Origin: Candidatus Dormiibacterota bacterium | GTDB lineage: Bacteria > Chloroflexota > Dormibacteria > Aeolococcales > Aeolococcaceae | Assembly: GCA_027451645.1 (NCBI GenBank) | Contig: DAIDIX010000016.1 | Coordinates: forward strand, 6,928-14,138 | Length of the DNA stretch: 7,211 nucleotides | Direction: 5' to 3' | Part shown: positions 1-6,984 of the stretch, piece after piece | Position numbering within the stretch: position 1 is the first letter of the stretch | Layout: each line of letters begins with the position of its first letter | Translations under genes and position numbers: made by a program | The notes under the pieces: generated by a model | The model's input: only the letters and a program-made list of their open reading frames with translations | Databases searched by the model: none | Told to the model about the DNA's origin: nothing

Positions 1-148
1 AGTCGAGGCCAAGTGCGGCGAGGTTCTGGCGGATGGCGTCGAGGGCGAAGCGGTTGCGCTCCAGGAAGTGCGCGTGGCTTGCGCCGCGGCTGAGCGCTTC
101 GATGCCGACCGCGCCGGTGCCGGCGTAGGCGTCGAGGAAGGTGGCCGG
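1..148 (-). CDS. rsmD: RsmD-like 16S rRNA (guanine-N2) methyltransferase, internal fragment
   Basis: This is a piece of a SAM-dependent methyltransferase of the RsmD family, which methylates a guanine (G966 in E. coli) of 16S rRNA during small-subunit assembly. One minus-strand frame stays open for 48 codons from about base 145 to the edge. It contains the class I SAM-binding motif DAYAGTGAVGIEALSRGA (bases 133 to 80), then FLERN with the acidic residue expected to bind the SAM ribose, then a helix ending NLAALGL. The catalytic NPPY-type motif and the C-terminus would lie beyond the left edge. The N-terminal part is missing because the frame runs into resB in a different frame. Composition is foreign to the rest of the window: about 72% GC, with 44 of 48 codons ending in G or C. 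The family call is good. Its physical link to the neighbouring resB is doubtful and may be an assembly artefact. Confidence 0.75.
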
Positions 149-968
149 ACTTGTCCTCACCAAAGCATTCGATGGGACTGCTGAAGACTGTCTGGCCTTC
201 AGGATTGCGTACAGTGATCAGTGGTGCCCAGCCGTAATCCTGCTGATAGATGTGGATGCCATCCACAGCCAGATACTGGTTGACCTCAACATTGCGGGTC
301 ATGATCGGCTTTCCCTGCTTCTCTACTGTCAGCGAGCTCCTGTAGAGGCTTGCGACTCCACCTGAACCGTACTTCGCTACAAAACTGTTGAGATGGAGCT
401 GGAGATCCGTGTGATATCCATTTGAAAGCACTCCCTGCTCCAGAGAGTCATACGATGCGGCTGCTTCAGTGACAGTCTGTCCCTGAATGATTGTCAGGAG
501 ACCGTCAAAGCCTGTTGCTTTCCCCCAGATGGCTGCAATGAGAATGAGAAAGAATGACGTATGAAAGAGCCAGCTTCCCCACTCTCCCCAGTACTGTGCA
601 TTCCGCACATACCCTCGAACCGTACGGACAACTAATGCCTGACCTCTTCGAAGCACGCACCAGCCAAGTGACAGGTAGAGGCTAGCAACGAGAATGTAGA
701 ACAGGGGTGAGACAAAGACTGAGGTAAGAGGAAGCCCGACTGCTGAAGCAAGACTGTTGAGATGCTGGTGCGATGCAAGAAACGAGTCGACGAGTGTCTG
801 GGAATCCGTATTCTGCTGTGGAACAAGTCCACCAATGAGCGTGATGACAATGATTGCAATGAGGAAGTAGATTGCAGTCCGCATCCTCGTGAATTCATGC
901 CAGAACCGCAGCCAGTACTGAAGTACCCGTGGAGTGCGTTTGCGCTTCGCAGTAGTGTGCGTTGACAC
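147..968 (-). CDS. resB: Cytochrome c biogenesis protein ResB/Ccs1, 3'-truncated
   Basis: ResB is the membrane partner of ResC/CcsA in system II cytochrome c maturation, which moves haem across the membrane and ligates it to apocytochromes. About 273 residues are visible. A basic N-terminus is followed by TM1 (~32-49), which ends GGLVPQQ. TM2 is ~86-104, and TM3 (~131-148) contains the motif GSWLFHTSFF, whose His136 matches the conserved histidine of the family. TM3 leads into the extracytoplasmic domain, with EVNQYLAVDGIHIYQQDYGW at 228-247, a typical ResB signature. The start is GTG (966-968) behind a G-rich ribosome binding site; no earlier start exists in frame after the nuoN stop. The gene begins 63 bases after nuoN on the same strand, so it may be co-transcribed. 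Family members are commonly about 450-550 residues, so the rest of the large domain and the last TM helix are missing. The frame stays open to the left edge, but past base ~147 it is an out-of-frame reading of GC-rich rsmD DNA. No ccsA/resC is visible. Confidence 0.85.
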
Positions 969-970
969 GT

Positions 971-978
971 TCCCCCCT
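971..978 (-). promoter_or_regulatory. Ribosome binding site of resB (AGGGGGGA)
   Basis: On the minus strand AGGGGGGA ends two bases before GTG at 968-966; the G-run core lies 3-7 bases from the start codon. It supports the GTG start, since the frame upstream to the nuoN stop contains no ATG, GTG or TTG. It is a G-rich variant of the consensus, so strength is uncertain. Confidence 0.6.
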
Positions 979-984
979 AAACTA

Positions 985-1028
985 TCTGCACTCTCCCACT
1001 CTACGCCACAGCAATGAAGCAGTGCAGA
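985..1028. repeat. 8-bp perfect inverted repeat between nuoN and resB
   Basis: The arms TCTGCACT (985-992) and AGTGCAGA (1021-1028) are perfect complements separated by 28 bases. They fill most of the 63-base gap between nuoN and resB. There is no U-tract after either arm, so it does not look like an intrinsic terminator. It could be an mRNA stem, but TGCA-containing words are common in this DNA and chance is plausible. Confidence 0.25.
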
Positions 1029-1031
1029 AAG

Positions 1032-2561
1032 CTACGGAGCTGCAATCCGTACGAGCAAGGCATCCCGTGCAGAGAGCGCAAGATGGTACACCACGGGAAC
1101 AAACACGCCAAGTACAACTGTTGCAGCCACTCCAAGACCTACCACGACAGCCCCGGCCCTTGCTGGCGCAAACCAGGGGGAAGGAGCACCCTTCTCTGCC
1201 TCCTGGGGAGAGTACAGAATGAGTATGACGCGGATGTAGTAGAAGATTGATATGGCACTGGTGAGGACTCCCCAGATTGCGAGCGCAATCTGGCCATTCT
1301 GGATGGCACTCGCAAAGACGAAGAACTTTCCCCAGAATCCCAGCAGTGGCGGAAATCCTGCAAGGGACAGGAGAGAAAGAGCCATCATTGCAGCAACGTA
1401 CGGATGGGCATGTCCAAGCCCGCGAAGAGAGCGATACGAAGATGAATCATCATCACCCTTCGCCACAAGCATCACTCCTGCAAGCACACCAAACGTGCTG
1501 AGGGTATATGCAGCAAGGTACACCAGTACGCCTGCAATTGCAGCACTTCCAGACACTGCAACACCAATGAGCATGTACCCTGCCTGCGCAATGCCTGAAT
1601 AGGCAAGCATCCTCTTGATATTTGTCTGTCTCAGTGCGACAAGGTTTCCGATAAGCATCGAGAGGATCGATATTGCAGAGACTGCTACTTCCCAATGCGT
1701 GTACAGCGGAGTGAGAACCACACTGAATATCCGCAGTATGGCAGCAAAAGCAGCAACTTTTGTAGCAACACTCATGAAGGCAGTAACAGCAAGGGGTGCG
1801 CCCTCATAGACATCTGGAGTCCACATGTGGAACGGAGCAGCACTCACCTTGAAGCCAAGGCCCACGAAGACGAGGACGATGCCAGTGAGGAGTAGTGGAT
1901 CGACAGACTGGAGATCTGAGGCAACAACCTGTGCAATGGCAGGAAGCTGTGTATGCCCTGTCTCCCCATAGACCAGTGCCATGCCCATGAGGAGTATGGC
2001 TGAGGCGAATCCCCCCATGAGGAAGTACTTGAACCCTGCTTCCTGCGATTTCGCGTTTCCACGGCGAAATCCTGACAGGAGATACAGTGCAAGTGAGAGC
2101 ACCTCTATGGAGAGAAAGACCATCATGAGGCTTTCCGAGGAACCAAGGAACATCATTCCAGCAGTTGCAGCAAGGATGAGCGAATAGAACTCGCCATGAT
2201 GGATCTTCTGCCGCTCGAGGTATGAGGGACTCAATGCAATGACAAAGAGCGCTGCAAGGAGGATAAGGCAGTTTATGAACAGCCCAAAGCGGTCATACGA
2301 GAACGAATCCGCATATACGGAGATCTGCTGTGCACCTACTGTGATCCAGTCAGATACCGTGACTGCAGCTGCAGCGAGCAGCACACCAAGTGACCAAACT
2401 GCCAGCCACGTCCGTTTCGAGGGTGGCACAAAAGTATCAAGAATCATCGTAATGATGAATCCCCCCCCGACAATGAGCTCGGGAAGCAGATGAACGACAT
2501 CGCCTCCTGAAGGGAACTGGAGTGCAGGGAGAGCGGCTGCGAGCATATGGGCGAGGATCAT
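1032..2561 (-). CDS. nuoN: NADH-quinone oxidoreductase subunit N (NuoN)
   Basis: NuoN is an antiporter-like subunit of the complex I membrane arm and forms one of its proton paths. The product has 509 residues, close to the usual 480-510, and is hydrophobic throughout with about 14 predicted TM helices. The expected charged residues are present: Glu153 in FLSIEVLSLALYLL (TM5), Lys238 in GFKVSAAPFHMWTPD (TM7), Lys268 in SVATKVAAF (TM8), Lys316 in NIKRMLAYSGIAQAGY (TM10) and Lys412 in GFPPLLGFWGKF (TM12). Lysine rather than glutamate at the TM12 site distinguishes NuoN from NuoM. The start ATG overlaps the nuoM stop (ATGA) and has GGGAGG upstream; the stop is TAG. An eight-G run encodes Gly32-Gly34. 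Everything seen is consistent with a functional protein. Confidence 0.97.
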   Translation of the reverse strand: MILAHMLAAALPALQFPSGGDVVHLLPELIVGGGFIITMILDTFVPPSKRTWLAVWSLGVLLAAAAVTVSDWITVGAQQISVYADSFSYDRFGLFINCLILLAALFVIALSPSYLERQKIHHGEFYSLILAATAGMMFLGSSESLMMVFLSIEVLSLALYLLSGFRRGNAKSQEAGFKYFLMGGFASAILLMGMALVYGETGHTQLPAIAQVVASDLQSVDPLLLTGIVLVFVGLGFKVSAAPFHMWTPDVYEGAPLAVTAFMSVATKVAAFAAILRIFSVVLTPLYTHWEVAVSAISILSMLIGNLVALRQTNIKRMLAYSGIAQAGYMLIGVAVSGSAAIAGVLVYLAAYTLSTFGVLAGVMLVAKGDDDSSSYRSLRGLGHAHPYVAAMMALSLLSLAGFPPLLGFWGKFFVFASAIQNGQIALAIWGVLTSAISIFYYIRVILILYSPQEAEKGAPSPWFAPARAGAVVVGLGVAATVVLGVFVPVVYHLALSARDALLVRIAAP

Positions 2562-4141
2562 GCATGCACCTCCCGTGAATGGTGAGCTTGGGAAATAATG
2601 GCTGAAGCATGCTGGACGTGTGATGCTGCTATGTACTGCTGCACACTTCCCTGGTCCAGCTGGCCAACAATGTTCGGAAAGAGCCCAAGCACAACCATGA
2701 CTGCACAGAGCGGAATAAGGATCCAGCGTTCCCTGAGATGGAGATCCGTCATGCCTTCCTTCGTGCCTTTGTGCAATGGATCATGCATGAGACCCTGATG
2801 GAGACGGAGCATGTACCAGCTTGCAAGAACAACTCCAATTCCCGCTATGACAGCAAGGAGCCAGTTCGCCTCGAATGCACCGAGCATGATCATGAACTCG
2901 CCAGCAAAGCCATTGAGCCCCGGCATTCCAAGTGCAGCCAGTGCTGTGATCATGAAGAGGAAATACATCCACGGCATGGCCTTCTCGAGTCCTGACATGA
3001 GGGAACGGTCACGTGTACCTGTACGTACTTCAACGAATTCCATGATGATGAAGAGTGCAGCAATGATGATTCCATGATTGATGACCTGAAGAATTGCACC
3101 GTGAAGCCCAATGACTGTGAGGGCAAAGACTCCCAGTGATAGGAAGCCAAGATGGCTGATGCTTGAGTACGCAACGATCCGCTTGATATCCACCTCCTGG
3201 AGAGCCATGAATGCCCCATAGAGGATGGAAATGAGAGCAAGGACAAGGAGAAGTCCCTGGAAATCGTGCATTGATCTTGGAAAGAGCGTCATTGCATACC
3301 GGATGAAGCCGTAGATTCCGAGCTTGCTGACAATGCCTGCAAAGAAGGTGAGTCCACTTGCAGGCAACGACTCGTACAGATCCGGAAGCCATGTGTGAAA
3401 TGGAACGAGTGGCACCTTGATCGCAAACGCAAGTGCGAACGCGAGGAAGGCGAACTGGTCCGGAGTGAGAAGCTTCCACCCGAGTCCAGGGACAGTAACT
3501 ACTGCCTGAGCAGTGGTCTGTCGCGCTGCAACTGCCTCGTAACTGAACGATCCTCCTGACTGGGTATGGAGATAGATGATTGCAAGCAGCATGAGAAGAC
3601 TTCCGGCAACCGTGTACCCAATGAACTTCAATGTTGCACGCTGCCTCTTCTCGCTGCCAAAGCTGCTGAGCAGGAAGTACAGCGGAAGCAGCATCCCCTC
3701 CCAGAACAGATAGAACAGCAGGAGATCCGTACTGAGAATGACTCCCGCAGTAGCAGCCTCAGTAAGAATGAGGAGTCCAAAGAAGAGCTTCGGCCTGTCA
3801 ATGCCACGCACCAGTGCAACGACTACTCCGAGGAGGAACACAACGGCATTGAGTGCAAGAAACCATGCTGAGAGTCCGTCCAGTCCAAGGCGGTATGAGG
3901 CACCAATCTGTGGCAGCCACTGAACATTCTCCGCATACCGGAACGAGATGGGAGATCCCGTTACTGCTGCCTGGCTGAAGTTGAGTAGGAGACCCAGTAC
4001 AAGAGCACCCGTTGCGAGCGCTGCAATGAGTGCAAACGTCTTGATGAGCCATGCCTCACGTCGAGGAGTGCACAGGATTGCCACTGCACCGAGCACAGGA
4101 ATGAGAAGGACGAGCGTAAGCCACGAGAATCCTGAAGTCAT
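2558..4141 (-). CDS. nuoM: NADH-quinone oxidoreductase subunit M (NuoM)
   Basis: NuoM is an antiporter-like proton-translocating subunit lying between NuoL and NuoN in the membrane arm. It has 527 residues, slightly above the usual ~490-510. All the hallmark ionisable residues are present: Glu148 in FWEGMLLPLYFLL (TM5), Lys242 and His249 in IKVPLVPFHTWLPDLYE (TM7), Lys273 in GIVSKLGIYGF (TM8), Lys320 in VDIKRIVAYSSISHLGF (TM10) and Glu415 in GLNGFAGEF (TM12). The extra length appears to come partly from the TM6-TM7 loop (~193-226) and a hydrophilic, His-rich tail (~505-527). The start ATG overlaps the nuoL stop (ATGA). Only a weak GGGGG element (4152-4156) sits upstream, about 10 bases away, so translation probably depends on coupling to nuoL. 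Confidence 0.97.
   Translation of the reverse strand: MTSGFSWLTLVLLIPVLGAVAILCTPRREAWLIKTFALIAALATGALVLGLLLNFSQAAVTGSPISFRYAENVQWLPQIGASYRLGLDGLSAWFLALNAVVFLLGVVVALVRGIDRPKLFFGLLILTEAATAGVILSTDLLLFYLFWEGMLLPLYFLLSSFGSEKRQRATLKFIGYTVAGSLLMLLAIIYLHTQSGGSFSYEAVAARQTTAQAVVTVPGLGWKLLTPDQFAFLAFALAFAIKVPLVPFHTWLPDLYESLPASGLTFFAGIVSKLGIYGFIRYAMTLFPRSMHDFQGLLLVLALISILYGAFMALQEVDIKRIVAYSSISHLGFLSLGVFALTVIGLHGAILQVINHGIIIAALFIIMEFVEVRTGTRDRSLMSGLEKAMPWMYFLFMITALAALGMPGLNGFAGEFMIMLGAFEANWLLAVIAGIGVVLASWYMLRLHQGLMHDPLHKGTKEGMTDLHLRERWILIPLCAVMVVLGLFPNIVGQLDQGSVQQYIAASHVQHASAIISQAHHSREVHA
2567..2574 (-). promoter_or_regulatory. Ribosome binding site of nuoN (GGGAGGTG)
   Basis: A strong GGGAGG lies about 7 bases before the ATG at 2561, inside the last codons of nuoM. 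It favours this ATG over the in-frame Met6 codon 15 bases further in, and suits coupled translation with nuoM. Confidence 0.7.
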
Positions 4142-6120
4142 CGGACAACAACCCCCACGATGATGATGACAAACAGCAATGCGAAGAAGACCATGTATGC
4201 GATGTAGTCGCGGACGAGACCACTCTGGAATGGCTGGAGCGTGTTACCGAGATCATCGACACCGATGCCTACACCCTCTACCCAGCCATCCATGATCTCG
4301 GGCTCGATGAGTTTCCTGCACCAGGTTGCTACTGCGCGAAGCGGTCGGACAATAGCCGCATCATAGAGTTCATCGAAATAGAACTTGTGGAGAGACAGCT
4401 GTGTCAGAAAGCGGGGAATGCGGTTTGCAACTGTCTCTGCATCGGGTTGCCGATGGAGCCACAGCCGCAGAGCTGCCCCGACTCCTATGAGGCTCATTGC
4501 AGTGCCAACAAGCATTCCTATCCAGCCTGTAGCAGCACCAGGCTCATGAGCAAGTGGCCCACTGGATACCGAAGTGAAGACAGGGGAAAGAAACTGAGTG
4601 AAGTCCTGCACACGAAGTGATCCGAGGGAAATTGGCCACCACAGGAAAAATCCTGCTATTGCACTGAGTGCTGCAAGCGTGACAACGGGGAAGAGCATGA
4701 TCTTGGGCGCTTCATGTGCTGCAGCAGTCCGTGCATGCTGTGGCTCTCCCTTGAAAACAATGGCCCAGAGACGGAAAGCATAGAGGCCAGTGAGCACATT
4801 GATCGAAACGCCGATGATATATAGGAGAAGTGCAACATGGCCCGGACCATTCAAGATGCCATATCCAAGAAGGTTCTCCTTGCTGAACCATCCTGCAAAC
4901 AGCGGAATGCCGGAAAGCGCAAGTGAGCCGATGAGAAAGGACTTTTCTGTAACCTTCAGTTTCCTGTCGAGGCCACCCATGACACGGATGTCCTGCTCAT
5001 CATGCATGGCATGGATGACATTTCCTGCACCCAGGAAGAGGAGGGCCTTGAAGAATGCATGGGTGACAAGATGGAACATCCCTGCAGCATATGCCCCCAT
5101 TCCGACAGCGTAGATCATGAGCCCAATCTGGGACATTGTCGAGTATGCAATGACACGCTTGATATCCACCTGGCTCAGGGCAATGATGCCAGCCATGAAT
5201 GATGTGCCAATACCGACACACGCTACGAGTCCCTGGATGATTGGGGCACGATCGAAGAGCGGATGAAACCGCGCAATGAGGTACACCCCTGCTGTAACCA
5301 TAGTTGCAGCATGGATAAGGGCCGAGACTGGAGTTGGACCTTCCATTGCATCCGGCAGCCATGTATGGAGGGGAAACTGAGCACTCTTTGCAAATGCGCC
5401 AATGGCAAGAAGAAGGCAGATCCAGGTAATCGTGCTGCTGCCGTACTGGAAGGATGCAACATTCCTGAATATGGTTGGCATGCTGAGCGAGTACATGTGC
5501 GTACCAATGGGACTCATGACATTCGTCACAATGAGGAATGCAGCAATCACAAGCGCAACATCACCAATCACCTGGGTGATGAAAGCCTTCCGTGCTGCTG
5601 CAACTGCACTCGGACGCTCGTACCAGAACCCGATGAGGAAGTAGCTGCTTACTGCAACGAGAGCCCATCCAATGATAAGGAATACAAGATCCGCAGCAAG
5701 AACGAGAAAGAGCATCGAGAATACAAAGAAGTTCATGTAGGAGAAGAATCGTGCAACGCCTTCATCATGTTCCATGTAGCCCACACTGTAGACATGAATG
5801 AGGAAGCCAACACCTGTCACAACGAGCAGCATGACGATGGACAGCTGATCAAGCGTTGCCTGGAACGCCACTGAGAGCGATCCTCCGACGACAAACCAGT
5901 TCCACAGCGTGACAGTCACTGCCCGGTGCGCACTTGACTCAGTGAGCATGACAATGAGCGCAATAGCACTGACAACGAACGCAGCTCCTATGGATGCTGT
6001 TCCCACAACATTCACGAGCTTCCTGCGCTTTGCTGAGCCAAATGCTGCATTGATGAGGGAGCCGGCAAGCGGAAACCCGAGGACGAGAAGCACAACTGTA
6101 CTGACAAACCCTTGATTCAT
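4138..6120 (-). CDS. nuoL: NADH-quinone oxidoreductase subunit L (NuoL), TM5 Glu replaced by Ala
   Basis: NuoL is the distal antiporter-like subunit of complex I and carries the long lateral helix that runs along the membrane arm. It has 660 residues, at the upper end of the usual 610-660. Recognised parts are Lys245 and His252 in FAKSAQFPLHTWLPDAMEG (TM7), the ALIHAATMVTAGVYLI helix (TM8), Lys321 in VDIKRVIAYSTMSQIGL (TM10), and Lys414-Glu415 in GWFSKEN (TM12), the counterpart of E. coli Lys399-Asp400. The lateral helix region (~570-635) is followed by a final TM anchor (~638-659). The TM5 motif reads GWALVAVSSYFLIGFW (151-166). The family usually has GWE there, so the key glutamate (E. coli Glu144) is Ala153. 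The start ATG follows nuoK after 4 bases, with AAGGA (6129-6133) at 8 bases. The identity is certain. The effect of the substitution on pumping is unknown. Confidence 0.97.
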   Translation of the reverse strand: MNQGFVSTVVLLVLGFPLAGSLINAAFGSAKRRKLVNVVGTASIGAAFVVSAIALIVMLTESSAHRAVTVTLWNWFVVGGSLSVAFQATLDQLSIVMLLVVTGVGFLIHVYSVGYMEHDEGVARFFSYMNFFVFSMLFLVLAADLVFLIIGWALVAVSSYFLIGFWYERPSAVAAARKAFITQVIGDVALVIAAFLIVTNVMSPIGTHMYSLSMPTIFRNVASFQYGSSTITWICLLLAIGAFAKSAQFPLHTWLPDAMEGPTPVSALIHAATMVTAGVYLIARFHPLFDRAPIIQGLVACVGIGTSFMAGIIALSQVDIKRVIAYSTMSQIGLMIYAVGMGAYAAGMFHLVTHAFFKALLFLGAGNVIHAMHDEQDIRVMGGLDRKLKVTEKSFLIGSLALSGIPLFAGWFSKENLLGYGILNGPGHVALLLYIIGVSINVLTGLYAFRLWAIVFKGEPQHARTAAAHEAPKIMLFPVVTLAALSAIAGFFLWWPISLGSLRVQDFTQFLSPVFTSVSSGPLAHEPGAATGWIGMLVGTAMSLIGVGAALRLWLHRQPDAETVANRIPRFLTQLSLHKFYFDELYDAAIVRPLRAVATWCRKLIEPEIMDGWVEGVGIGVDDLGNTLQPFQSGLVRDYIAYMVFFALLFVIIIVGVVVR

Positions 6121-6124
6121 TTCG

Positions 6125-6433
6125 TTAGTCCTTCATCTCATCAAGACGGTCAACATCAAGCGTGTGCTCAGCACGGAAGATTCTCGTTACCATTGCGAGC
6201 CCGACAACTACTTCAGCTGCTGCAACCACGATTACCATGAATGCGAAAATTTGACCTGCAAGACTGTTGAGTGCACGTCCATAGGCGACGAGAATGAGAT
6301 TCACGGAATTCAGCATCAGCTCCACTGACATGAATATGACAAGAGGATTTCTCCGGATGAGCACTCCAGTTGCCCCGATCATGAACAGAAGCGTGCCAAG
6401 GAACAAGAGGAATTGAAAATCTCCAGTACTCAC
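6125..6433 (-). CDS. nuoK: NADH-quinone oxidoreductase subunit K (NuoK), GTG start
   Basis: NuoK is a small core membrane subunit that helps carry the charged axis between the quinone site and the antiporter-like subunits (MrpC/NuoK family). It has 102 residues and three TM helices, the normal size. The two conserved intramembrane glutamates are present: Glu38 in MSVELMLNSVNL (TM2) and Glu74 in VVAAAEVVVGLAM (TM3), equivalent to E. coli Glu36 and Glu72. The start codon is GTG and overlaps the nuoJ stop as GTGA; no ATG would give a full-length N-terminus. The C-terminal ~15 residues are acidic and hydrophilic. nuoL starts 4 bases after the TAA stop. Confidence 0.97.
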   Translation of the reverse strand: MSTGDFQFLLFLGTLLFMIGATGVLIRRNPLVIFMSVELMLNSVNLILVAYGRALNSLAGQIFAFMVIVVAAAEVVVGLAMVTRIFRAEHTLDVDRLDEMKD

Positions 6434-6984
6434 AGTCCTTTCCTCGCATGGTGGGTAAGATACACAGCACCAGCTGCTGCTACGAGCAGGAGCAGTGACG
6501 ACACTTCAAATGGCAGCAGATATGTGGTGAAGAGCTGCCCGGCAATGGTCTGGACATTTCCGTGTGCATTCACTGCCTGCTCTCCGTACGAAAATGACGA
6601 TGCATTGGCAACCCTGCCCACTACAGCTCCACGGATCTGTCCATTCTGAAGTACTGCAGTACTTCCTGCCATTGTCCATACACCCACTGCAGCAACAATT
6701 GAAGCGAGTATGCCGAGCATCATATGCCAGTCCACCCGGGGCCGCTCCTCTGCTCGGGGATTGAGAAGGGCAATGATAAATACGAATAGGACCATCACTG
6801 CACCTGCATAGACAATGATCTGAACAGCAAACAGAAACTGTGCATTGAGAATGAGGAAGATTACTGACAGAGCACAGATTGTCACGACAAGACTGAGAGC
6901 TGAGTAGAGGGCATGGGAAGACCAGATGAGGGAGATTGCCGAGATGACTGCAATTGCACCGAGGAGCCAGAGAGCCCAGTTCAT
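6430..6984 (-). CDS. nuoJ: NADH-quinone oxidoreductase subunit J (NuoJ)
   Basis: NuoJ is a core subunit of the proximal membrane arm (ND6 homologue). Its TM3 takes part in coupling quinone reduction to proton movement. It has 184 residues with five predicted TM helices, the normal size. The highly conserved TM3 segment AVQIIVYAGAVMVLFVF (53-69) is intact, including Tyr59 and the flexible glycine region. The last helix shows TTYLLPFEVSSLLLLVAA (153-170), with Glu160 as in the family. A less conserved loop of about 40 residues (~108-147) joins TM4 and TM5. The ATG start overlaps the TGA of the preceding gene, and GGAGG (6994-6998) lies 9 bases upstream. The stop overlaps the nuoK GTG start. Confidence 0.96.
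   Translation of the reverse strand: MNWALWLLGAIAVISAISLIWSSHALYSALSLVVTICALSVIFLILNAQFLFAVQIIVYAGAVMVLFVFIIALLNPRAEERPRVDWHMMLGILASIVAAVGVWTMAGSTAVLQNGQIRGAVVGRVANASSFSYGEQAVNAHGNVQTIAGQLFTTYLLPFEVSSLLLLVAAAGAVYLTHHARKGL
6441..6445 (-). promoter_or_regulatory. Ribosome binding site of nuoK (GAGGA)
   Basis: GAGGA lies about 7 bases before the GTG at 6433, within the end of nuoJ, and supports GTG as the start. A second purine-rich AAGGA (6436-6440) is only 2 bases from the start and is less well placed. Confidence 0.5.

Noticed and set aside
141..365. Plus-strand open frame crossing the resB/rsmD junction
   Set aside because: It is antisense to both real genes and straddles the suspected artificial junction.
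969..1034. nuoN and resB share a frame separated only by one TAG, suggesting read-through or a fusion
   Set aside because: resB has its own ribosome binding site and GTG start, and 21 open codons are easily chance. The two families are not known to be fused.
3179..3193. Short near-identical DNA stretch shared with 5157-5171 (both contain CTTGATATCCACCT)
   Set aside because: It encodes the conserved VDIKR motif of TM10 in the homologous subunits NuoM and NuoL, so this is paralogy rather than a mobile repeat.
3030..3479. Minus-strand open frame of 149 codons within nuoM
   Set aside because: It is an out-of-frame reading of nuoM with no recognisable features; nuoM itself is clearly conserved.
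5263..5874. Long plus-strand open frame of 203 codons opposite nuoL
   Set aside because: It is antisense to a highly conserved gene and its product is Cys/His/Asn-rich with no recognisable domain. It is a shadow of the codon bias in nuoL.
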